The notes under the pieces are model-generated. The model was not told the origin of the DNA. It was given only the letters and a program-made list of their open reading frames with translations, and searched no databases. Shown here piece by piece: positions 1 to 7,546 of a DNA stretch of 64,000 nt. Within the stretch, counting starts at the first letter, position 1; every line of letters starts with the position of its first letter. The translations under genes were made by a program, and so were the position numbers. This stretch comes from SVQP01 sp045650025. Its GTDB lineage: Bacteria; Bacillota; Clostridia; Oscillospirales; CAG-272. The DNA is taken from NCBI GenBank assembly GCA_045650025.1, contig JAZRQR010000003.1, forward strand, positions 3,683 to 67,682. Direction: 5' to 3'.

Positions 1-1
1 A

Positions 2-673
2 ATGGAATGCGCAGGCTTTATACACAGACCCTCAAACGATAACGACACGCAACGTTTTTTCATTATCGGGCAAGGGGAATGGATCGAGTCACATATTCAC
101 GTAGTCAAGCATATGAGTATGGAGTGGCGCAATTACCTCAATTACAAGGCGTATCTGAGTGCGTTTCCCGAGGTTCGCGACGCCTATGCCGCGCTCAAAA
201 CAAAGCTGGCTGAGCGCTACGCAAACGACCGAAATGCATATACCGAATCCAAAGCCCCTTTTATTACGCACTCGCTGCGCAAGGCAATGGTATGGTCATA
301 TCTTGGTATGCAGATTCAAGGTGAAATTGATCGCCCCATCGGTTATGTGCACACTAAGGGTGATAAAACGCTGGTATATTCCATCAATTACGGCTACATT
401 CCGGGCGTACTTGGCGGTGATGGAGAAGAATTGGACGTGTATTTTATCGGTGAGTCTAAGCCCCTAAATGTCTTTTCTGGCAAAGTGATTGCTATTGTGC
501 ATCGCATGGACGACGTTGAGGACAAGCTGGTCGCATGCCCGATTGATCAGGACTATACAGCAGAACAGATATGCCGCGAGATCTATTTTCAGGAACGTTT
601 TTACGACACGACCGTCGAAACTGTTGACGGACATAAATTGCACATTAATAACGGAGAATATTATGTTAATTGA
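2..673 (+). CDS. GrpB-like / inorganic pyrophosphatase-like fusion protein, 5' partial
   Basis: The visible 223 residues begin inside a GrpB (UPF0157, nucleotidyltransferase-fold) domain: residues about 30-87 match the family's C-terminal half, with the HIHVV and EWRNYLNYKAYL segments and the YTESKAPFI end. The usual N-terminal half with the catalytic strand is missing, so the true start almost certainly lies before the window. Residues about 100-215 look like a soluble family I inorganic pyrophosphatase: NYGYIPG followed by DGEELDV, close to the family signature DGDPLDV but with Glu at the second acidic position. Such a fusion would put a PPi-releasing fold next to a PPi-hydrolysing one; that pairing is inference. 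The stop overlaps the start of mntP by 11 bases, so the two are probably co-translated. Substrate unknown. Confidence 0.75.
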   Translation: MECAGFIHRPSNDNDTQRFFIIGQGEWIESHIHVVKHMSMEWRNYLNYKAYLSAFPEVRDAYAALKTKLAERYANDRNAYTESKAPFITHSLRKAMVWSYLGMQIQGEIDRPIGYVHTKGDKTLVYSINYGYIPGVLGGDGEELDVYFIGESKPLNVFSGKVIAIVHRMDDVEDKLVACPIDQDYTAEQICREIYFQERFYDTTVETVDGHKLHINNGEYYVN

Positions 674-1298
674 ATTGGTGATTTTAGCATGCGCACTTGC
701 GATGGATGCATTTGCGGTTGCCATTTGTAAGGGGCTTTCCATGCAAAAGGCTACGCTGGGCAAGGCTGCCGTTGTTGGCGGTTGGTTCGGTGCATTCCAG
801 GCACTCATGCCTGCGCTTGGCTTTATTCTGGCTGGTATCTTAAATAAGTTTTTCGGAAATTATCTGGAAATGTTCACGGGCTGGATCGCGTTTGTGCTTC
901 TTGCCATCATTGGCGGTGGTATGATCAAGGAGGCGCTTGAAAAGCAAGATGAGGGCTGTTCTTGCTGTGAAAACACCGATGCTTCGCTGACCGCGCGCGT
1001 CATGTTTCCCATGGCGGTTGCGACCAGCATTGATGCTATGGTGGTCGGCGTTGGCTACGGCTTGCGCCCCGATATGACGGTTCCCAAGGTACTGCTTAGC
1101 GTGACCTTGATCGGTGTGATTACATTTGCGCTTTCCGCGCTGGGCGTTAAGATCGGCAACGTGTTCGGCGATAAATATGAAAAAAAAGCGCAGCTTGCGG
1201 GAGGTATTGTACTGTGCCTGCTCGGCATCAAAAACGTGCTCGACCAATATGGTGTGCTTGACGCTGCATGGACCTGGATCAAGGGCTTGTTCTCTTGA
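663..1298 (+). CDS. mntP: Manganese efflux pump MntP
   Basis: A 211-residue membrane protein with six hydrophobic segments that exports Mn2+ from the cytoplasm. It carries the two MntP half-repeats, each with its acidic signature: MDAFAVAICKG near residue 15 and TSIDAMVVGVGYG near residue 120. Length is near the family norm (about 190). The start at 663 follows ACGGAGAA with a good spacing and fuses directly to the first transmembrane segment; a longer frame upstream lies wholly inside the preceding gene and is not used. It overlaps the GrpB-pyrophosphatase gene by 11 bases. A yybP-ykoY Mn riboswitch, common before this family, cannot be seen since the upstream DNA is coding; regulation may come from before the window. 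A loop insertion with CSCC (residues about 98-101) could bind metal, which is speculative. Confidence 0.92.
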   Translation: MLIELVILACALAMDAFAVAICKGLSMQKATLGKAAVVGGWFGAFQALMPALGFILAGILNKFFGNYLEMFTGWIAFVLLAIIGGGMIKEALEKQDEGCSCCENTDASLTARVMFPMAVATSIDAMVVGVGYGLRPDMTVPKVLLSVTLIGVITFALSALGVKIGNVFGDKYEKKAQLAGGIVLCLLGIKNVLDQYGVLDAAWTWIKGLFS

Positions 1299-1324
1299 TT
1301 GTTTCTAAGAAATTCCACAATGAA

Positions 1325-1352
1325 AAAGGCGAAGCCAATCGGCTTCGCCTTT
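1325..1352. terminator. Bidirectional terminator between mntP and the convergent lipoprotein gene
   Basis: A perfect 12-bp stem, AAAGGCGAAGCC with loop AATC, is flanked by A-rich DNA on the left and TTATTTT on the right, so it can stop transcription in both directions. Confidence 0.85.
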
Positions 1353-1363
1353 ATTTTCGTTTG

Positions 1364-4300
1364 TTATTGCGTCACGCGGAAGGTGCGCGCCTCGCCGTCC
1401 TCCATGACAAACGAGAATGCAAGGGAATAGGTTCCATCATCCTCGCGGAAGGACATGTAGCCGTCGTAGTCGTGGTGCTGATACTCGAAATCCACCCAAC
1501 TGCCGTTCTCCAGCACTTGCACGGTGGGCTTGGTATAGGTATCAAAGCCATATACACGAACTGCGTAGATCGTTGAGCCGCCACCGCTGACGGTGAATTC
1601 TGCTACGTTGTTGTCCGCCATGACAGTAGGCAAGTAGGTGTCCGCAATCACTGTTCCAACGCTTGCCTCGGTCTTGATTGCCGAGAGAACCGAATCCTCG
1701 CGCACCTTAAGCACGTTGGAATCATCCTTGCTCTCGGGGCTGCCCCAAGGCAGCAGGATCATATCAATGCGAACCGTATCGCCAGCACGCAGCGTTACGT
1801 CGCCAAGATCTGCGGTCAGCGTTGCCAAGTTGACCGCGCCGTCGTAGGTTTCCTTGAGCACCAGATTGCCGTCGTAAGTCTTGCCGCCAATCACCATCGC
1901 GTAATCCTTGATTACGACCGCCATGTTAACGGAATCGGTACCGCTGTGAGAGGAATCTGCGTCAATGTAGTAATCGAAATAACCGCCGTTCTTACCAAGC
2001 TTATAGTATTCGGTGTGCGTGCCGCTCAGATCCAGATCTACCGTCTGAGGATTGTTGTTCTCATCCAGATAGCCAAACTTTTTATAAGTAATGGCTCTGC
2101 CATCCATGGAGAAGAAGGAGAAGTTGTTTACGAAATCGTTAATTGCAAGGTCTTCCAACACGGTCAGCTCCAACGTGTAGTATGTTCTGGTTTCGTCCGA
2201 TTGAGCCATTTCTACCTGTCTATAATCGACTTGGATCTTGCCGTCATCCGACAGATAACTCATATCAATGTCCACGTAAACGGGACCGGAAGAGGAAATA
2301 TCAGCAGTTTGCGATTCAGACCCAAAGAAATTGCCGTTCGCATCGGTGTACTGCAGCCAGTAAAGTCTGCCTGCGCTGGTATGTTGAGGCTGATTGGGCC
2401 ACAAGGGCGAGGACATAGCGCGGAAGTCGGGAAGTGTCCAGTAATCCTTGCCGTATACGTAATAGGGTGCGATACAGTTGGTTTCGGTCGTACCGCAGGA
2501 GAGGTGGTAGTAGGGAGCAATAAACTGGATGGAAGATAGCTGTTTCAGCGGTACCTGCCCCCAATTCTGATACAGGTTGATCGACTTGAATCGCCTGGTT
2601 TGGTCTTTGCTGACGGTAATGGGGAAGATGGAATAGCCGTAGTGCATATCCTTCGGATCAAACAGCTTTTCCTCGTATTCTCCATTGAAGTTCTTGCAAA
2701 CCTCTACGTTGATCGGGAGCAGCTGATCGTTTTCGTTGAGTACAACACCGTTTTCCAAGCATCCCGTGTTGTTGGTGTGTGCAAAGACGTAGATGGCTCT
2801 GTCGTAATCATCGCCAGTGACCTGCGCATCCACAATGTAATGCTTTTGCGGCTCCTTGTAGTAAGGCTTATTGAAATCCGTGCCGTTCAGTGTGAAGGTG
2901 TAGCAACCCACCAAGCTGTTGTAGCCGGCGTATTTTGCATTGTCACTTTGCGTTACGATCTTGATATTGGTCAGGGGATTGCGCTCAATATAAGCCTGTC
3001 TTTCAAGCTCGTCAAAGGAATGACTCTCGTCAGTGTAAATGCGGTGACCAATGGAATAGCTTTCATGAGATTTCAAGGAGGTCGATGCAGGGGTATAGGT
3101 CTGTGTGATCACGTAATAGCCATCTTCAAGCGTTACGGTCACGTCACCAACGTATTTGCTTTCTGCAGGGAAGATGTAACCGAATACGCCTGCGTCTGCA
3201 ATGTCAAAGCCGACGTATGCAACGCTTGCTTCATCAATACCGTCAATCGTGGTGTGCTTGCCGTTCTTATCAGCAATGACGAGAGCAGATACACGGCTTG
3301 CTTCGATCTTGGTCTGTGCGCCAAAGCCCGCAAATCCCTTGGTATCTCCGTCTGCTACCACGCGGATCTGCTCGTGCATCTTATCACCGTATACGTGATA
3401 GTTGCGGTCGAGCTTCATGTTGGTTGACGAAGTCGTGTTGATCTTAATCGCCTTCATTTCCTTGATTTCGATCACTTCACCCGCCTTATCACCGCAATCA
3501 ACGCGAATCGCGTCCACCTTGCCTGTGTAATCCGGAATGCCCTCTAAAGGAACGATCACGGTGCAATATTCCTTTCCGGGATCAACCGAGAAGGAAGTCA
3601 GCTGATCAGCGTTAAAATAGCCACCGCTACCAACTTTAAGATACAGCGTTACTTTGTTGGAGTGTTGTGTGCGCATGGTGATCTGCAAAGCATTGTAATC
3701 AACAGTATTATACTTAACGCTCCAATGGAAATAGGGGTCTGTCGTGCTGTCAACCACGGCGGTCAACACACCGTCAACCATTTCTACGGATTTTATGTCG
3801 TGCGAATCGATTCTGCGCGCCTTGGCAAGCAGATCGTAGCTGCCCGCGCTCTCATCAATGCTATAAGAAGAGGGAAGGAAGCCCTGATCCAGGAAATGAA
3901 TATCGTAGTAATAATAGCCAAAGCGGTAGATGTTACCGCGTGCGCTGGGACCCGACATGGAAGCATACAGCTTTTCGCCGTTGTCTGCAATGACAAATGC
4001 GTCCATGGTATTGGTCAGATAAGCAGAACCTTGCTTGTTGTAAAGACCTGCAACCTGCTTGTTGTCCTTGATATCAAGATTGTAGACAAGGCGCACATCA
4101 CCGTTGGTGATCTCTGCGATATCTCTCTTTTGATCCAGGTAGCGGAAGTTGATCAGATTTGCAACCTCATCGGCATATGTGACGTTGTCACCCCATGCCG
4201 TAGCATCTTGCTTGACTTCGGGCACAATGACAGTGCCTGCCTGATCCATGGCAAAATCAGCGGAAACGGAAAGCTCGGTCATTTGCTTTACCTCCTCGGA

Positions 4301-4759
4301 AGTAAGATCGTAAGCAAAGCAGCTCTTGAAAAGTGCAGTGACCATATCGGACAAAAGTTGCGCTTGTCCGCCGATGAAAAGCTTGCTTTCGGATACGTAT
4401 ACAGCACTTTGTGCGTGTGCAGCACCGCGTGCATTGCCGATCACGATTTCCTTATCGGCAACAGCGTAGGAATTCTCATCATCTGTCACGATCTGCAAAG
4501 CCACGCCCGTCAGTTTTTCCACGGTGTCGCGGAACAGCACGGCAGCAATGAACGCAGGATCCTGTGCCGTAATATCGGCAGGACGCACAATGACGTACTC
4601 GCTCACACCGTCCTTTACCAACACAAGCGGCGGTGCGGTAGGTGTGATATCTGGCGCATTAGTACCGGTTTCCGTGTCCGGTGCGGGGGGAGTTTTGCAT
4701 GCTGCCAAACAGGGGAGTAACAGCAACAATGCAAGTAGGAAAGGCAAAAGTCTTTTCAT
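1364..4759 (-). CDS. Very large secreted lipoprotein, function unknown
   Basis: A 1131-residue protein with a lipoprotein signal: Met-Lys-Arg, a leucine-rich core and the lipobox LAAC at about residues 18-21, followed by a Pro/Thr/Asp-rich linker. After that, residues about 45-165 resemble the alpha/beta N-terminal domain often found in front of glycoside hydrolases (EYVIVRP, EIVIGNARG). The rest is mostly beta-type sequence with aromatic-rich segments (YRFGYYYYDIHFLDQG, PYYHLSCGTTETNCIAPYYVYG) and ends in a beta-sandwich-like region with YAVRVYGFDTYTKPTV. No catalytic motif is evident to me. The start at 4759 was chosen over an in-frame upstream start because GGAGG sits 8 bases ahead and the signal peptide begins there. 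It has its own promoter and convergent terminator, so it is monocistronic. A surface glycan-binding or hydrolysing role is a guess. Confidence 0.8.
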   Translation of the reverse strand: MKRLLPFLLALLLLLPCLAACKTPPAPDTETGTNAPDITPTAPPLVLVKDGVSEYVIVRPADITAQDPAFIAAVLFRDTVEKLTGVALQIVTDDENSYAVADKEIVIGNARGAAHAQSAVYVSESKLFIGGQAQLLSDMVTALFKSCFAYDLTSEEVKQMTELSVSADFAMDQAGTVIVPEVKQDATAWGDNVTYADEVANLINFRYLDQKRDIAEITNGDVRLVYNLDIKDNKQVAGLYNKQGSAYLTNTMDAFVIADNGEKLYASMSGPSARGNIYRFGYYYYDIHFLDQGFLPSSYSIDESAGSYDLLAKARRIDSHDIKSVEMVDGVLTAVVDSTTDPYFHWSVKYNTVDYNALQITMRTQHSNKVTLYLKVGSGGYFNADQLTSFSVDPGKEYCTVIVPLEGIPDYTGKVDAIRVDCGDKAGEVIEIKEMKAIKINTTSSTNMKLDRNYHVYGDKMHEQIRVVADGDTKGFAGFGAQTKIEASRVSALVIADKNGKHTTIDGIDEASVAYVGFDIADAGVFGYIFPAESKYVGDVTVTLEDGYYVITQTYTPASTSLKSHESYSIGHRIYTDESHSFDELERQAYIERNPLTNIKIVTQSDNAKYAGYNSLVGCYTFTLNGTDFNKPYYKEPQKHYIVDAQVTGDDYDRAIYVFAHTNNTGCLENGVVLNENDQLLPINVEVCKNFNGEYEEKLFDPKDMHYGYSIFPITVSKDQTRRFKSINLYQNWGQVPLKQLSSIQFIAPYYHLSCGTTETNCIAPYYVYGKDYWTLPDFRAMSSPLWPNQPQHTSAGRLYWLQYTDANGNFFGSESQTADISSSGPVYVDIDMSYLSDDGKIQVDYRQVEMAQSDETRTYYTLELTVLEDLAINDFVNNFSFFSMDGRAITYKKFGYLDENNNPQTVDLDLSGTHTEYYKLGKNGGYFDYYIDADSSHSGTDSVNMAVVIKDYAMVIGGKTYDGNLVLKETYDGAVNLATLTADLGDVTLRAGDTVRIDMILLPWGSPESKDDSNVLKVREDSVLSAIKTEASVGTVIADTYLPTVMADNNVAEFTVSGGGSTIYAVRVYGFDTYTKPTVQVLENGSWVDFEYQHHDYDGYMSFREDDGTYSLAFSFVMEDGEARTFRVTQ

Positions 4760-4787
4760 AAAGAACCTCCATTGGTTAATTGTATAT

Positions 4788-4816
4788 ATTATACATAAAT
4801 CAGCGGCAATTGTCAA
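4788..4816 (-). promoter_or_regulatory. Sigma-A promoter for the large lipoprotein gene
   Basis: On the minus strand TTGACA (4811-4816) and TATAAT (4788-4793) are separated by 17 bases; both boxes are perfect consensus. The downstream leader is about 25 bases and carries GGAGG. Confidence 0.88.
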
Positions 4817-4823
4817 TAGAAAT

Positions 4824-4849
4824 AGGAGCAGTTGCGTGCAACTGCTCCT
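4824..4849 (-). terminator. Terminator of the 376-residue lipoprotein gene
   Basis: An 11-bp perfect stem (AGGAGCAGTTG, loop CGTG) lies 20 bases past the stop codon at 4871. The U-tract on the minus strand is weak (ATTTCTATT), and the hairpin sits right upstream of the next gene's -35 box. Confidence 0.7.
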
Positions 4850-4870
4850 TGTTTTGTAAACTTGTATGCA

Positions 4871-6001
4871 TTACTCCAGTGTGATGATCTGTTCAACGCC
4901 TGCAACGTCTTGTTGGCTGACTTGTACGGTAAATGTCGTATATTGCATGTCGGTATCACACGAGCTCGGTTCGGCGGTTCTTACAATCACGTAGATCTTT
5001 CCTTCGGAACAGTAAAGGTCGTTTACCGTTAATTCAATCGATCCGGAGCTTCTGGTGATGATACGCGTGATAATCAGCGCATTTTCACTAAAAAACGAAT
5101 CATCGTACAGATCTCGCTTGCTTTCAATCACAGTCTTTTGATTGGGGATATAAACGTGCTCCAGCATGAGATCGAGATACGCATCATATTCCTGTTTGGA
5201 TTTGATTAAGAAGTCTTGATCATAGAGCAGATTAGGTAACGTATCCGTTACCGTAAATGTTATGGGCGCGGCACTGGCTGAATAATACGCAATGTACGGC
5301 ATATAACGCAGGGAATAATCGTATGCTTCAACACCCATGCCCGTAATCATAGGCTCTTGCTCGGAAAACTGTTCGAGCGCCTGATATACTTGCTCGGTAA
5401 AGTCATTTCTGGGAAAATCGATAATAATGTAATTGATATATTCATACACGGAAATATTGCCGTTTGGAAATGCCGAAGCTAAATCATATTGTTTGACGAG
5501 CTCATCGGCGGATGCATCTTTTGCCACGTGCAAAAAACAGAGCACTCTTGAGACATACAGATCAAGAAAAACAAGATCGGGACGCTCATTTCGGAACTGA
5601 TCCGTCCGTGCTTTGATCATGGCTTCTTGATCCAGTACGATCTGAGCGACATTAGATGCTACGTTATTGTTTACGTATTCTGTCTTGGTTTCATTGCAGT
5701 GAATACAGGTAAAGTCAAACTGCTGCACAATATCGTCTGAGTTGTATATCCATTTGCCACTGTCCCATGAGTGTCCATCCCGGTTGCAATCATGGACGAC
5801 AGGCTTTGTTGTGACTGATTCGGTCGTCACGGTTTGCTCATGCTCATTGTTGGAGAACTCTTCAATTGTTTCAAACGGCTCGGCAGTAATCTGTTCGTTT
5901 GGCAGTGCGGATGTGTCTTGCAGCTCCTTGATCAATTCAGCACAGCTGGTAGACATGAACATGCAAAGCATGCACATGGATATTGCAATGACTTTTTTCA
6001 T
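4871..6001 (-). CDS. Lipoprotein with a small zinc-ribbon-like segment, function unknown
   Basis: 376 residues. The N-terminus is a lipoprotein signal (KKVIAISMCMLCMFMSTSC) with the lipidated Cys near residue 20, followed by a Glu/Thr-rich linker (to about residue 68). Residues about 71-108 hold a pattern C-x4-HSW...TCIHCNETKTEY that resembles short zinc-ribbon modules in clostridial surface proteins. The remaining 260 residues are predicted mixed alpha/beta with no motif I recognise. The start follows GAGGACGCTC-type ribosome binding sequence on the minus strand. It is a single-gene unit with its own promoter and terminator and lies between another lipoprotein and rhaA. Function is not assignable from sequence alone. 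Confidence 0.78.
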   Translation of the reverse strand: MKKVIAISMCMLCMFMSTSCAELIKELQDTSALPNEQITAEPFETIEEFSNNEHEQTVTTESVTTKPVVHDCNRDGHSWDSGKWIYNSDDIVQQFDFTCIHCNETKTEYVNNNVASNVAQIVLDQEAMIKARTDQFRNERPDLVFLDLYVSRVLCFLHVAKDASADELVKQYDLASAFPNGNISVYEYINYIIIDFPRNDFTEQVYQALEQFSEQEPMITGMGVEAYDYSLRYMPYIAYYSASAAPITFTVTDTLPNLLYDQDFLIKSKQEYDAYLDLMLEHVYIPNQKTVIESKRDLYDDSFFSENALIITRIITRSSGSIELTVNDLYCSEGKIYVIVRTAEPSSCDTDMQYTTFTVQVSQQDVAGVEQIITLE

Positions 6002-6042
6002 AGAGCGTCCTCCTCTCGTGGCGGTATGGATTCATCTAATCC

Positions 6043-6070
6043 ATTATAGCATAAAATGGGTGAGAGTCAA
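6043..6070 (-). promoter_or_regulatory. Promoter for the 376-residue lipoprotein gene
   Basis: Minus strand TTGACT (6065-6070) and TATAAT (6043-6048) with a 16-base spacer, about 42 bases upstream of the start codon. Confidence 0.75.
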
Positions 6071-6078
6071 GTGCAAAA

Positions 6079-6112
6079 ACACAAAAGCTCTGCCGAAGCA
6101 GAGCTTTTGTGT
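6079..6112 (-). terminator. Strong terminator of rhaA
   Basis: A 15-bp perfect stem (ACACAAAAGCTCTGC, loop CGAA) follows the rhaA stop. On the minus strand it ends in a run of T within TTTTGTGTTTTTG, as expected for a Rho-independent terminator. Confidence 0.85.
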
Positions 6113-6129
6113 GATATGTATGAGTGAAA

Positions 6130-7371
6130 TTATCTCTTGGAGAGAACCTCAGCCTCGTACTCCTCGATCTCCTTGAACCAGCAAGAGCAAGCGCAAGCAC
6201 CGTTTCTCTGGCAGAACTCAGCCCAGATGTCGCCGAAGGGAAGGGTCTTAACCTCTTCACGCAGCATCATCAGCTTAGTGGTGTTGCCTGCATCCTGCAG
6301 AGCCTTGAGCTCAGCATTGGGAGAAAGCAGAGCGTAAAGCAGAGCCTTCTGTACGCTTCTCATACCGATAACCAGAGCAGCTACACGGTTGATAGAAGCA
6401 TCGAAGTAGTCGGTTGCCAGGAATACTCTGTCAAGAGCATCGCAGCGAACAACTTCCATCATCATTTCTCTGGTGTCATCGTCGAAGTTTACAACGTGGT
6501 CAGAATCCCAACGAATGGGTCTGGTGATGTGCATAGCCAGCTTCTCGGAGAAGCAGAGCATTGCGGGCAGTTTGTCGTAAACAACCTCGGTGGGGTGGTA
6601 GTGACCGTTGTCGAACAGCGGAACGATACCACGGGAGATAGCGTAGGAGAGAGCAAACTCGCCGGAGCCTACGGTGTAGGACTCAACGCCGATACCGAAT
6701 ACCTTGGACTCAACGCAGGGGTAAACCTTGGTCTTGTCGTAACCGCAAGCCAGGATCTCGTCCAGGGACTGAGCATATCTCATACGGGGACCCATACGGT
6801 CAGCGGGAATATCCTTGAAGCCGTCGCCGGTCCAGAAGTTGATAACGCAGGGATAACCGGTCTCGTTTGCGAAGTACTCAGCGATCTTCATGCAGCAGAT
6901 ACCGTGTCTTACCCAGAACTTTCTGATCTCCTCATCGGGAGAAGAAAGGGTCAGGCCGTTTGCCTTGGGGTGAGAGAAGTAGGTGGGGTTGAAGTCCAGA
7001 CCCATGCCGTGCTTCTTTGCGAAGTCAACCCACTTTTGGAAGTGCTTGGGCTCCAGCTGGTCTCTGTCCACAAAACCATCCTCGAAGATAGCGTAGTTAG
7101 CGTGAACGTTGATCTTGTGGGTACCGGGGATCAGGGAGAATGCCTTCTCCAGGTCAGCAAACAGCTGGTCGGGACCGGTTGCTCTGCCGGGGTAGTTACC
7201 GGTAGTCTGGATACCGCCAGTCAGAGGGCCATTGTTCTCGAAACCGAGAACGTCGTCTGCCTGCCAGCAGTGCATGGAAATACGAACGTCGGAAAGCTTT
7301 GCGATCGCAGCCTCGGTGTCAACACCGTACTTAGCGTAGATCTGCTTTGCGGATTCATAGCGTTGATTCAT
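6130..7371 (-). CDS. rhaA: L-rhamnose isomerase RhaA
   Basis: Cytoplasmic enzyme that converts L-rhamnose to L-rhamnulose, first step of rhamnose catabolism. The 413 residues span the whole family length (about 418 in E. coli). Family landmarks are present in order: MHCWQADDV near the start, TGGIQTTGNYPG, the GLDFNPTYFSHP barrel segment, the metal-binding FDNGHYHPTE and the RWDSDHVV segment near residue 315. The start at 7369-7371 has GGAGG nine bases upstream; 15 extra in-frame codons before it are not preceded by a binding site. It has its own promoter and terminator. The kinase RhaB and aldolase RhaD are not in the window, but two alpha-L-rhamnosidases at 29-35.6 kb would supply its substrate. 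Confidence 0.96.
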   Translation of the reverse strand: MNQRYESAKQIYAKYGVDTEAAIAKLSDVRISMHCWQADDVLGFENNGPLTGGIQTTGNYPGRATGPDQLFADLEKAFSLIPGTHKINVHANYAIFEDGFVDRDQLEPKHFQKWVDFAKKHGMGLDFNPTYFSHPKANGLTLSSPDEEIRKFWVRHGICCMKIAEYFANETGYPCVINFWTGDGFKDIPADRMGPRMRYAQSLDEILACGYDKTKVYPCVESKVFGIGVESYTVGSGEFALSYAISRGIVPLFDNGHYHPTEVVYDKLPAMLCFSEKLAMHITRPIRWDSDHVVNFDDDTREMMMEVVRCDALDRVFLATDYFDASINRVAALVIGMRSVQKALLYALLSPNAELKALQDAGNTTKLMMLREEVKTLPFGDIWAEFCQRNGACACSCWFKEIEEYEAEVLSKR

Positions 7372-7431
7372 TTTTGTGTTCCTCCTGTTGATATATGTGC
7401 ATTTTTTTGAGAACATATATAGTCAAGATAC

Positions 7432-7460
7432 ATTATACAGTATCAAGCAAAATTTTGCAA
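7432..7460 (-). promoter_or_regulatory. Promoter for rhaA
   Basis: Minus strand TTGCAA (7455-7460) and TATAAT (7432-7437), spacer 17 bases. The leader of about 55 bases is AT-rich and I see no clear operator in it. Confidence 0.82.
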
Positions 7461-7502
7461 GATGTTTTTGAAAAAATGTGGGAAAAAGTTTCATGAACTC
7501 AA

Positions 7503-7540
7503 AATCGCTACGCAGACCTGTTAAGGGCTGCGTAGCGATT
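7503..7540 (-). terminator. Terminator of nadE
   Basis: A 13-bp perfect stem (AATCGCTACGCAG) with a 12-base loop, followed on the minus strand by TTTTGAG, seven bases past the nadE stop. Confidence 0.8.
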
Positions 7541-7546
7541 CAATTT

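Noticed and set aside
3662..4720. Long open frame antisense to the large lipoprotein
   Set aside because: No family resemblance or ribosome binding site; the opposite strand has a clear signal peptide, promoter and terminator.
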